34,736 bases of DNA from Methylobacterium sp. J-088 (GTDB taxonomy: Bacteria > Pseudomonadota > Alphaproteobacteria > Rhizobiales > Beijerinckiaceae): positions 1 to 34,736 of the forward strand of contig NZ_JAKSYH010000068.1 in the NCBI RefSeq assembly GCF_022829295.1. Reading direction: 5' to 3'. The notes under the pieces are model-generated. The model was not told the origin of the DNA. It did no database searches and saw nothing but the letters and a program-made list of their open reading frames with translations. Below are positions 1 through 5,982 of the stretch, one piece after another. How positions within the stretch are numbered: position 1 is the first letter of the stretch; every line of letters begins with the position of its first letter. The translations under genes were made by a program, and so were the position numbers.

Positions 1-45
1 GGCCGCGAGATGCACGTGGCCGGCACGCCGACCAGCGACCGCTAG
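1..45 (+). CDS. possible C-terminal end of a truncated gene
   Basis: Reading from base 1 in frame 1 gives 14 open codons (GREMHVAGTPTSDR) and then a TAG at 43–45. The fragment is too short to recognise a family. It is proposed as the tail of a plus-strand gene mainly because a degenerate copy of the dispersed repeat seems to begin at this stop codon (AGCGCT at 44–49). Two clear copies elsewhere also begin right at a stop codon. It could equally be a chance reading frame. Confidence 0.3.
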   Translation, partial: GREMHVAGTPTSDR

Positions 46-145
46 CGCTGAGCCGAGCGGGCGCAGATGCGCATCGTCGATCTCGCGTCGGGCGGTTGAT
101 CCGGCGTTAGAGCCGTGCGCGAGCGCGTTGCACACGGTACACGAC
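44..145 (+). repeat. degenerate copy (A) of the ~99-bp dispersed repeat
   Basis: The right part, 107–145, matches 31 of 39 bases of the right end of the copy at 34171–34269; both start TTAGAGCCGTGC and end CGGTACACGAC. The left end is supported only by AGCGCT at 44–49, at nearly the right distance (63 instead of 59 bases from the TTAGAGCC block). The middle has diverged beyond alignment by eye. The match at 107–145 is directly visible; the assignment of the left end is an inference. Confidence 0.5.
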
Positions 146-179
146 AAGCGTCTGCCCACACGGGTGGCTAGTGCAACAT

Positions 180-323
180 GCCCCCTCTCCCGTGCCGGAG
201 CGGGTTGGGGTGAGGGTCGAGAAGGTTCAGGATCGCGCGCACCTTCAAGGCGCTGACAGGGTGCGCCTCTTCCGGAAAGTTCTCATCCCTCACCCTGTCC
301 CTCTCCCGCACGGGAGAGGGGGC
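180..323. repeat. foldback (MITE-like) palindromic element
   Basis: Two 37-base arms, 180–216 and 287–323, are inverted copies of each other with about six mismatches. Both begin GCCCCCTCTCCCGTGC and end GGTGAGGG when read inward. The 70-base core holds a further small inverted pair (GCGCACC / GGTGCGC). There is no coding potential and no clear target duplication. Intergenic foldback elements built on CCCTCTCCCG/CGGGAGAGGG are familiar from many GC-rich proteobacterial genomes. The folded RNA would be very stable, so it could also stop transcription between the convergent genes on either side. Confidence 0.7.
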
Positions 324-353
324 CCGCGCCCTATTCGGCGACGGTGGTGTCAC

Positions 354-452
354 TGTCGTGTACCGTGCGCGTTGTAATCGCGCACGGCTTTAAGTCTTTG
401 TGTCGACGCGCGTTGTTGCGCCGAACCGGTATCTACTTCGGCGGAGAGCGCT
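354..452 (-). repeat. copy (B) of the ~99-bp dispersed repeat
   Basis: Read on the minus strand this matches about 79 of 100 positions of the copy at 34171–34269. It contains the inverted pair CGCCGAA / TTCGGCG in its 5' half and a perfect 9-bp hairpin near its 3' end (363–371 pairs with 379–387, 7-base loop). Its 5' end directly abuts the stop codon of the minus-strand CAP-domain gene (453–455), so it would form that transcript's 3' end. Confidence 0.8.
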
Positions 453-947
453 CTAGCCCCCGGCCATCACCAAGGCCCAGAATCGCTTATAGCGCGTGTC
501 CGGCGCATCCACGCGGGCGATGCCGATCCGGCGAATCTGCGGGAGCAGCATGTTCTTGTTGTGCTCCGGGCTGGCCTTCCAGCGGGCGAGCACCTGCTCC
601 AGGGTTTCGGAACCCGCACTCAGGTTCTCGGCCGCCCAGGATTTCGCGAGCCCGACCGAGGCCATGCGCGACGTGAAGCTGCCGCCGATCTCGTGGCTGA
701 GCTGACCGTGGCGGGCATTGTTGCCGGCCTGGAACGCGGCGGCCTTCACCAGCACCGGATCGACCACGACCGGGCTCAGCCCGTTCTGGACACGGTAGGC
801 CGAGATCGCCGCCGCGGCCGCGACCTCGTCGAGCACCGCCGTATGGGTGGTGTTCTCGACCGTTGGCTCCGGCGTGAATGAGAGGCCGCCGCATCCGGTC
901 AGGGTGAGCAGCAGGGCGGCGGCGAGGGGGCGGGTCAGGTTCGGCAC
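453..947 (-). CDS. CAP/SCP-domain secreted lipoprotein
   Basis: This encodes a 164-residue exported protein of the CAP (cysteine-rich secretory/antigen 5/PR-1) superfamily, like the bacterial YkwD-type proteins. The N-terminus has a short basic segment, a hydrophobic stretch and a lipobox (LTLTGC, Cys about residue 19), so it is probably lipid-anchored in the envelope. The domain covers roughly residues 40–160: an AISAYR helix, a GQLSHEIGG segment with a conserved His, an AAENLSAG block and the EHNKNML…RIGIAR signature. The start is GTG with no strong ribosome binding site. It lies 120 bp downstream of the HD-GYP gene on the same strand and may be co-transcribed with it. The molecular function of bacterial CAP proteins is mostly unknown; binding or cleavage of lipids or peptides in the envelope has been proposed. 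Confidence 0.85.
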   Translation of the reverse strand: MPNLTRPLAAALLLTLTGCGGLSFTPEPTVENTTHTAVLDEVAAAAAISAYRVQNGLSPVVVDPVLVKAAAFQAGNNARHGQLSHEIGGSFTSRMASVGLAKSWAAENLSAGSETLEQVLARWKASPEHNKNMLLPQIRRIGIARVDAPDTRYKRFWALVMAGG

Positions 948-1067
948 GGTCCGGTCGGCAACGCAGAGGGGGAGGGCGCCTCCCTCGGGCCGGCTTGCGG
1001 CGAAAGCACGGCGGTCGCGGATCGGCCCAGCCCGTTTGTGCGGGACGTGGCCTGGATGCCACGGCGC

Positions 1068-2165
1068 TCAGGCCGCCAGGGCGTCGCTTCCAAGCATGAC
1101 CGGCGCGAACGCGCGGAGGAGATCCGGGTCGAGGTGACCCTGAGCCTCGACCATGATCGCCAGTGCCTCGGGCCCGCTGGCCGGCTGGCGATAGGTCCGC
1201 CGCTCGGTCAGCGCCGAGAACACGTCGCAAATGCTCACGATCCGCACGAGATCGCTGATGGCGCTGCCTGCGAGACGATCCGGATAGCCCTTTCCGTCGA
1301 GGCGCTCGTGGTGATGGCGCACGACGTCGAGGACCTCGGGCTCGAACTCGCCCTGTGTTTTCAGCAGCGTGGCACCGATATCCGGATGACGCTGCATCAA
1401 CCGGTATTCCTCGGCGTTGAGGGCACCGGGCTTGTTCAGGATGTCGACGGGAATCCGTGACTTGCCGATATCGTGCAGGAGCGCTGCGCGGACCAGACGG
1501 TCGAGATCGGCGCGGCCCAGGCCGATCTGGGACCCGAACGTCGCCGCATGGCCGGCGACCCCCAGCGTGTGCTGATAGACCCCGATGTCGTGACGCCAGA
1601 CCGCCTCGAGCCAAGCGCCGATCCCAACTTCCGACACCGCCGCCAGGACCAGCTCGGTCCCACGGTCGATGTCGGCACGCTGGAGCCCGGCGCCGAGCGC
1701 GGCGCTGTCGAACAGGTCCGCAACGATCGCGGTGGCGCCGGTGACGTGCTCTCCGAGCCGTCGGGCGCGCATCTTGGCCGAACGCGTCGCCTCCTCGATC
1801 AGGGCGAAGACGTTCGCCAGGACGACCTGACGCGATGTCGTGGCCGGAAGCACACGGAGGTGTGCGCCCATCGGAAACGGTCGCTCGCCGCGTGCGAGGA
1901 CGAGGCGCGGCACAGGCGGCTTCGCCGTGCGATAGGCCGTTTCAAGCGCGAGGGCTCGATCCGGTGGCGCGTCCAGAATGATGAGATGCGGCCGTTCCGC
2001 CGGGAGAGCAGCGCCAGCGTCGACGGCCCGGCAGTCCATCACCAGAGCGATGGACCGTTCCAGGGCGGCTCGCTCCGAAGGCCGATCGGAGATCAGCAGG
2101 ACGAAGGGCTGTTCCGCGTATCGCGATGCAGAGCCGAGGGCCACCACGGTTGCTCCCTCGCCCAT
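1068..2165 (-). CDS. HD-GYP cyclic-di-GMP phosphodiesterase with degenerate receiver domain
   Basis: This 365-residue protein is predicted to hydrolyse the second messenger c-di-GMP. Residues about 20–125 look like a response-regulator receiver in which the acidic pocket is reduced (LLISDRP) and only one Asp remains at the phosphorylation position (LIILD, D65). Phosphorylation is therefore doubtful. Residues about 190–350 form the HD-GYP domain: H199, the LLHDIGK metal-binding His-Asp at 231–232, H260, the HHHERLDGKGYP block at 284–295 with the GYP triplet at 293–295, and SICDVFSALTERRTYR. All catalytic metal ligands appear present. A perfect inverted repeat touches the start codon and may control expression. 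Likely output is a change in motility, biofilm or envelope state. The partner signal is unknown. Confidence 0.9.
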   Translation of the reverse strand: MGEGATVVALGSASRYAEQPFVLLISDRPSERAALERSIALVMDCRAVDAGAALPAERPHLIILDAPPDRALALETAYRTAKPPVPRLVLARGERPFPMGAHLRVLPATTSRQVVLANVFALIEEATRSAKMRARRLGEHVTGATAIVADLFDSAALGAGLQRADIDRGTELVLAAVSEVGIGAWLEAVWRHDIGVYQHTLGVAGHAATFGSQIGLGRADLDRLVRAALLHDIGKSRIPVDILNKPGALNAEEYRLMQRHPDIGATLLKTQGEFEPEVLDVVRHHHERLDGKGYPDRLAGSAISDLVRIVSICDVFSALTERRTYRQPASGPEALAIMVEAQGHLDPDLLRAFAPVMLGSDALAA

Positions 2166-2166
2166 T

Positions 2167-2187
2167 GGGTCAACTGTGCGTTGACCC
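2167..2187. promoter_or_regulatory. perfect palindrome abutting the HD-GYP start codon
   Basis: GGGTCAAC (2167–2174) and GTTGACCC (2180–2187) are exact inverted copies separated by TGTGC. The element begins one base upstream of the start codon (2163–2165) of the HD-GYP gene, where a ribosome binding site would be expected. No other Shine-Dalgarno sequence is evident. It could be a protein operator or an RNA hairpin that hides the initiation region. Symmetry and position are seen directly; the function is inferred. Confidence 0.5.
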
Positions 2188-2270
2188 TAACGGGAAGTTG
2201 CGAGGAAAGCGTTAACTCTACGCAGTCAGCGCGCTGTCCGCACACAACGGTCCAGCAGGCTCGGTCGAGA

Positions 2271-2423
2271 TTAGGCGAGCTTGGCGGATCCGACAGCGCC
2301 GCGCGGCCCGGCGGCGACGGTCTCAGACCCGTTCTCGGGATTCAGGAAATCGGCGAACTTCACCGTCAGGACGGCCTGGCAGATCGCGAACGCTACGAAA
2401 ATGATGAGGAAGCTGGCGATCAT
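2271..2423 (-). CDS. 50-residue predicted single-pass membrane protein
   Basis: A short minus-strand frame starts with ATG at 2421–2423 and ends with TAA at 2271–2273. It encodes 50 residues. Residues 2–20 (IASFLIIFVAFAICQAVLT) form one strongly hydrophobic helix, followed by a short polar tail (KFADFLNPENGSE…) rich in Gly and Ala. A good Shine-Dalgarno sequence (GGGAG) lies at suitable spacing before the ATG, which argues that the frame is translated. No family is recognised. Two TGGCATACC-like sites lie 48–77 bp upstream and resemble sites before oxlT and frc, so it may belong to the regulon of the adjacent GntR protein. The role is unknown; small membrane proteins often modulate a larger transporter or sensor. 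Confidence 0.6.
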   Translation of the reverse strand: MIASFLIIFVAFAICQAVLTVKFADFLNPENGSETVAAGPRGAVGSAKLA

Positions 2424-2764
2424 CGTGAAACTCCCGGTCGGCCGTGCGGCTCATGGTGCGACGCAGTAAATGCCATACCGCTCTGCAATGTGGTATGCCA
2501 GATACGGAATGCCGAGCATGCGGCGCATGCATATCGGGTCGCTCGATCGCAAATTTTCTGCGTCCGCGCCTTGCATCATGCGCGCGACGCCGGGCCACCG
2601 CGCGACTGCGCGAAACAGCATGCTGCGCTGCGACAATCCTCGCCAGATGTGTTCAGGGGGGCCCGCATCGGTGGTAAGCGCGATGTCCGACCTCCGTGTC
2701 GGCCATCGCGAAGGGTGGCGCGACCACGCGGTGTTTCGGTATCCCGACGCGGGGGGCGATCGCC
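2424..2764. other. 341-bp non-coding region rich in palindromes
   Basis: No convincing gene is seen. The region holds two GntR-like sites (2471–2480 and 2491–2500), a GCATGC–GGC–GCATGC double palindrome at 2516–2530, and a CAGCATGCTG palindrome near 2618. It presumably contains the promoter of the 50-residue membrane protein (minus strand) and the 3' end of the GntR transcript. No promoter hexamers could be assigned with confidence. Confidence 0.4.
2471..2500. promoter_or_regulatory. paired candidate GntR operator upstream of the 50-residue gene
   Basis: TGCCATACCG (2471–2480) and TGGTATGCCA (2491–2500) are near-inverted copies with centres two helical turns apart. The reverse complement of the second, GCATACCACAT, closely matches GTATACCACAT upstream of frc (8561–8571). 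Short palindromes with a TGGTATACCA-like core are typical targets of FCD-type GntR regulators, and such a regulator is encoded next door. Binding is inferred. Confidence 0.4.
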
Positions 2765-3457
2765 TCAGTCGAGGTAATCGCCGTAGGTGTCGACGTGCTG
2801 GGCGAGGCCGAGACCGTGCTCGCGCACGAGGCGCTCGGCCAGATCGGCATCCCGGGCCTCGAGCGCAGCAATGATGGCGACGTGCTCGCGGATCGAGCGC
2901 TCAGCCCGGTCGCCCTGGCGCAGGGCCGTGCTGCGGATCCCGCGGACGTGCATCAGCAGGTTGCTGGTGAGATCCGCGATGGCTTCGCAATGGCCCAGCG
3001 CGATGATCCGCTGGTGGAAACGGATGTTGGCGTCCGAATACTCGTCGATATGCTCGGACGGCTGGCCTTCGAAGAATTCGGGGAACGCGTCTCGCAGGCT
3101 CCGCAGTTGCGTGTCCGTCGCCCGCGTACAGGCAAGCCGCGCCGCCATGCTCTCCAGCGCCGTCCAGGCGTGGATCATGCTGACGATCTCGTGCTTGTTC
3201 TTCTTGATGACGAAGACGCCGCGCCGCGCTTCCGAGCGGACGAAACCTTCCTGCTCAAGCACCGTCAACGCCTCGCGCACGGGCGTGCGACTGACGCCGA
3301 GATCTTGCGAGAGCTTGCGCTCGTCGAGCCTCACCTCGTCCGGACGCCCGTAAATATCCATGTTGGTGATGGCCGTCTTTAGCGCCTCGTACGCCAAAGT
3401 CCGGAGACTTGAACTGGCAACGATCGGCTTGACGCTCAGCGGTTCGGAGTTCGACAT
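2765..3457 (-). CDS. GntR-family (FadR/FCD subfamily) transcriptional regulator
   Basis: This is a 230-residue regulator. Residues about 16–80 form the GntR winged helix: EALKTAITNMDIYGRP, DERKLSQDLGVSRTPVREAL as the recognition helix region, then QEGFVRSEARRGVFVIK as the wing. Residues about 90–220 form the all-helical FCD ligand-binding domain, with metal-type histidines in NIRFHQRI, REHVAII and VREHGLG. FCD regulators usually sense small carboxylates. It is divergent from the OxlT-type transporter (474-bp gap), and related sites lie near oxlT, frc and the 50-residue gene. It is therefore the likely regulator of oxalate or formate genes. The ATG has only a weak AGGG just before it, so the exact start is slightly uncertain. 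Confidence 0.9.
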   Translation of the reverse strand: MSNSEPLSVKPIVASSSLRTLAYEALKTAITNMDIYGRPDEVRLDERKLSQDLGVSRTPVREALTVLEQEGFVRSEARRGVFVIKKNKHEIVSMIHAWTALESMAARLACTRATDTQLRSLRDAFPEFFEGQPSEHIDEYSDANIRFHQRIIALGHCEAIADLTSNLLMHVRGIRSTALRQGDRAERSIREHVAIIAALEARDADLAERLVREHGLGLAQHVDTYGDYLD

Positions 3458-3680
3458 CCCTGGTCCAGCGTCTCACTTGTATCATGGACCGCACGCATTC
3501 TCAGTCGTGCGCTTACAAGCGCACTACCCCAAACCTTTTCGAGATCATAGTCGACAGCGGTCGGACCCCACAGACCTGTGACAAGAACAAGCGGCCAGCG
3601 CAGCGACGACGCGAAACGTGGCGCAGCGACCGGGATGATCGGCCCACGTCCGTCGCGACACGGTTAATCCCTCGGCGGTG

Positions 3681-3700
3681 ACCTGTATTTTTATGCAGGT
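3681..3700. promoter_or_regulatory. 20-bp palindrome upstream of the oxlT promoter
   Basis: ACCTGTATTTTTATGCAGGT has inverted ACCTG / CAGGT ends around an AT-rich centre. It lies four bases upstream of the TTGACA at 3705–3710, a position typical of an activator or repressor operator. The symmetry is seen directly; which protein binds is unknown. Confidence 0.4.
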
Positions 3701-3738
3701 TCGATTGACACATGACCGCAAGATAAGCACGATCCTGC

Positions 3739-3747
3739 TGGCATACC
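3739..3747. promoter_or_regulatory. candidate GntR site near the oxlT transcription start
   Basis: TGGCATACC matches the reverse complement of the site at 2491–2500 and resembles the frc-upstream site. If the TTGACA at 3705–3710 is the −35 element, this site falls just after the −10, a repressing position. Supported by motif similarity only. Confidence 0.35.
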
Positions 3748-3931
3748 GTCGACCAAAGCAGTCGAAGCGCGGTGACAGCGAGTGTCTTCGTCGCGGAAGA
3801 CCTCGTTTGATCAACCGTCAAGAATTTTTTGAAGTACGACGGTCGCTTTGTTCTGCCACATCATGATCGGGCAGGGCATACAGACAGCTCAAATCAACCA
3901 CCAAAAATATAATTAGCGAGGAGGGAAGCGA

Positions 3932-5209
3932 ATGTCCGAGATCCGCACACCTGTGGGGGGCGGCCGATGGCTGCAACTCGCCTTCGGTGTCGTCTGCATG
4001 TGCATGATTGCGAACATGCAGTACGGCTGGACTTTCTTCGTGAACCCAATGCAGGAGCGTCACGGCTGGGATCGGGCCGCGATCCAGGTGGCGTTCACGC
4101 TGTTCGTCGTGACCGAGACGTGGCTGGTGCCGATCGAGGGCTGGTTCGTCGACAAGTACGGCCCTCGGATCGTCACCCTGTTCGGCGGCCTGCTGTGCGG
4201 CATCGCCTGGGTGATGAACTCCTACGCGGAGTCGCTGACCATGCTCTACGTCGCCGCCGCGATCGGCGGGACCGGCGCCGGTGCGGTCTACGGCACGTGC
4301 GTGGGCAATTCCCTCAAGTGGTTCCCGGACCGCCGCGGCCTCGCGGCTGGCATCACCGCCATGGGCTTCGGCGCGGGCTCGGCTCTGACCGTCGTGCCGA
4401 TCCAGGCGATGATCAAATCGCAGGGCTACGAGGCGGCGTTCTTCTACTTCGGCATCGGCCAAGGCGTGATCGTCATGCTGATTGCCCTCTTCCTGCGCTC
4501 CCCGATCAAGGGTCAGGTGCCCGACGTCGCCCGGGTCAGCCAATCGAAGCGCGACTTCAAGCCCGGCGAGATGGTCCGCACCCCGATCTTCTGGGTGATG
4601 TACGCGATGTTCGTGATGATGGCGGCCGGCGGCCTGATGGCCACTGCGCAGCTCGGTCCGATCGCCAAGGACTTCAAGATCGCCGACGTGCCGGTCTCGC
4701 TGCTGGGTATCACCCTGCCGGCCTTGACCTTCGCGGCCACTCTCGACCGGGTGCTGAACGGCGTCACCCGCCCGTTCTTCGGTTGGGTCTCCGACCATAT
4801 CGGCCGCGAGAACACGATGTTCATCTCCTTCGCGATCGAGGGGCTGGGCATCTACGCGCTGAGCCAGTTCGGCGAGAACCCGATCGCCTTCGTGCTGCTG
4901 ACCGGCCTCGTGTTCTTCGCCTGGGGTGAGATCTACTCGCTGTTCCCGGCAACCTGCGGTGACACGTTCGGCTCGAAATACGCGGCCACCAATGCCGGCC
5001 TGCTCTACACGGCCAAGGGCACCGCGGCGCTGATCGTGCCCTATACCAGCGTGCTCACCACGATGACCGGGAGCTGGCACACGGTGTTCCTGGTTGCGGC
5101 CGGGCTCAACATCCTCGCGGCGTTCCTGGCCCTGTTCGTGCTCAAGCCGATGCGCGCGGCCTACACCAAGAAGCCCGAGACGACCCTGGCGCCGGCCCTC
5201 GCGCGCTAG
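3932..5209 (+). CDS. oxlT: MFS oxalate/formate antiporter family transporter
   Basis: This 425-residue protein has about 12 hydrophobic segments and belongs to the oxalate:formate antiporter group of the major facilitator superfamily. The N-terminal NMQYGWTFFVNPMQERHGW segment, the WFVDKYGPR loop between helices 2 and 3, the AAIGGTGAGAVYGTC helix and GWVSDHIGRENTMF in the second half are characteristic. OxlT of Oxalobacter formigenes exchanges external oxalate for formate; family members in other bacteria can carry other carboxylates. The formyl-CoA transferase homologue 2 kb away makes oxalate a reasonable substrate. AGGAGG lies seven bases before the ATG. A strong terminator follows the stop codon, and the divergent GntR gene is the probable regulator. 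Assignment to the family is firm; the exact substrate is inferred. Confidence 0.85.
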   Translation: MSEIRTPVGGGRWLQLAFGVVCMCMIANMQYGWTFFVNPMQERHGWDRAAIQVAFTLFVVTETWLVPIEGWFVDKYGPRIVTLFGGLLCGIAWVMNSYAESLTMLYVAAAIGGTGAGAVYGTCVGNSLKWFPDRRGLAAGITAMGFGAGSALTVVPIQAMIKSQGYEAAFFYFGIGQGVIVMLIALFLRSPIKGQVPDVARVSQSKRDFKPGEMVRTPIFWVMYAMFVMMAAGGLMATAQLGPIAKDFKIADVPVSLLGITLPALTFAATLDRVLNGVTRPFFGWVSDHIGRENTMFISFAIEGLGIYALSQFGENPIAFVLLTGLVFFAWGEIYSLFPATCGDTFGSKYAATNAGLLYTAKGTAALIVPYTSVLTTMTGSWHTVFLVAAGLNILAAFLALFVLKPMRAAYTKKPETTLAPALAR

Positions 5210-5232
5210 CCGACAACGCCCGCACACGACCG

Positions 5233-5266
5233 AGCCCGGCGCCTTTACGGCGCCGGGCTTTCTGTT
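5233..5266 (+). terminator. rho-independent terminator after oxlT
   Basis: A perfect 11-bp GC-rich stem (5233–5243 with 5249–5259, loop TTTAC) is followed by TTCTGTT. It starts 24 bases after the oxlT stop and ends before the aldolase start, so the downstream gene probably has its own promoter or depends on read-through. Confidence 0.85.
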
Positions 5267-5297
5267 ACCCGGGACCGAGATGTGCGGGGACCGGGCC

Positions 5298-5966
5298 ATG
5301 GACAACGACGAGCGCAGCGCACGGGAGAGCGTCGTGGCCGCGGCGCGCGAACTCGATGCCCAGGGTCTCAACCGCGGCACCTCGGGCAACGTCTCGGTGC
5401 GGTTTCGCGATGGGCTGCTGATCACCCCTTCGGGGGTGCCCACGGCACGGATGCAGCCCGAGGATGTCGTATCCCTCGCGCTCGACGGCACGCATCCGGC
5501 AGACCAGAAGCCCTCGTCGGAGTGGCGCTTCCACCGGGACATCCTCGCGTCCCGCCGGGATTGCGGCGCCGTCGTCCACGCGCACCCGGTCTACTGCACC
5601 GCTTTCGCGCTGTGCCGGCGGGATATCCCGGCGGTCCACTACATGATCGCGGCCTTCGGCGGGCCCAGCGTCCGGTGCGCGCCGTATGCGCCTTATGGCA
5701 CCGCCGAGCTGTCGGAGCTCGCGCTCGCGGCACTGATCGACCGCAACGCCTGTCTGCTGGCCAATCACGGCATGATCGCCGCCGGGGCGAGCGTGGACAA
5801 GGCCCTCTGGCTCGCGGTCGAACTCGAGACGCTGTGCCACCAATATGCGGTCGCGCTCCAGATCGGCACGCCCGCAATCCTGTCCGACCACGAGATCGGC
5901 ACGACGGTGGACCGCTTCCGCGGTTACGGGCTGAACGCGGCCGGCGGGGCTTCGGAGCCCCGCTAG
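5298..5966 (+). CDS. class II aldolase/adducin-domain protein
   Basis: This 222-residue protein covers the full class II aldolase fold. GLNRGTSGNVSVR (about residues 21–33) is the phosphate-binding loop and LLITPSGVP follows. The zinc ligands appear intact: Glu in PSSEWRFH, two His in VVHAHPVYCTAFAL, and a His in LLANHGMIAAG. Relatives include L-fuculose-phosphate aldolase and related sugar-acid aldolases or decarboxylases, so a zinc-dependent retro-aldol reaction is likely, but the substrate is unknown. The start at 5298 has GGGGA seven bases upstream; 5280 is an in-frame alternative. It lies 88 bp after oxlT, separated by a terminator, and ends 16 bp from the convergent formyl-hydrolase-like gene. 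A link to oxalate or C2 metabolism is suggested only by position. Confidence 0.85.
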   Translation: MDNDERSARESVVAAARELDAQGLNRGTSGNVSVRFRDGLLITPSGVPTARMQPEDVVSLALDGTHPADQKPSSEWRFHRDILASRRDCGAVVHAHPVYCTAFALCRRDIPAVHYMIAAFGGPSVRCAPYAPYGTAELSELALAALIDRNACLLANHGMIAAGASVDKALWLAVELETLCHQYAVALQIGTPAILSDHEIGTTVDRFRGYGLNAAGGASEPR

Positions 5967-5982
5967 TACTGCGGTGCAGTCG

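Larger units (their letters stand above)
3458..3931. other. divergent gntR–oxlT promoter region
   Basis: This 474-bp gap has no convincing gene. It contains TTGTATCATGG about 20 bp before the gntR start (possible autoregulatory site), the palindrome at 3681–3700, a TTGACA (3705–3710) followed 17 bp later by a poor −10 (CACGAT), a TGGCATACC site (3739–3747), and an AT-rich leader ending in a strong ribosome binding site (AGGAGG, 3919–3924) seven bases before the oxlT ATG. The AT content of 3830–3915 stands out from the rest of the window. Confidence 0.5.

Noticed and set aside
487..1614. 375-codon minus-strand frame across the CAP and HD-GYP genes
   Set aside because: It overlaps two well-supported genes in another frame and has Arg/Pro-rich shadow composition.
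3908..3913. Perfect TATAAT just upstream of oxlT
   Set aside because: It is only about 19 bp from the start codon with the ribosome binding site in between, so a transcript from it would lack a usable leader; no −35 is found at 16–18 bp.
5094..5297. Upstream extension of the aldolase frame into oxlT
   Set aside because: The extra residues come from another frame of oxlT and the terminator region, and class II aldolases begin near the chosen start.
3818..5542. Long open frame (574 codons) on the minus strand over oxlT
   Set aside because: It is a composition shadow of a GC-rich gene: rich in Arg, Gly, Asp and His with no family signature, no signal and no ribosome binding site, while the opposite strand encodes a clear transporter.
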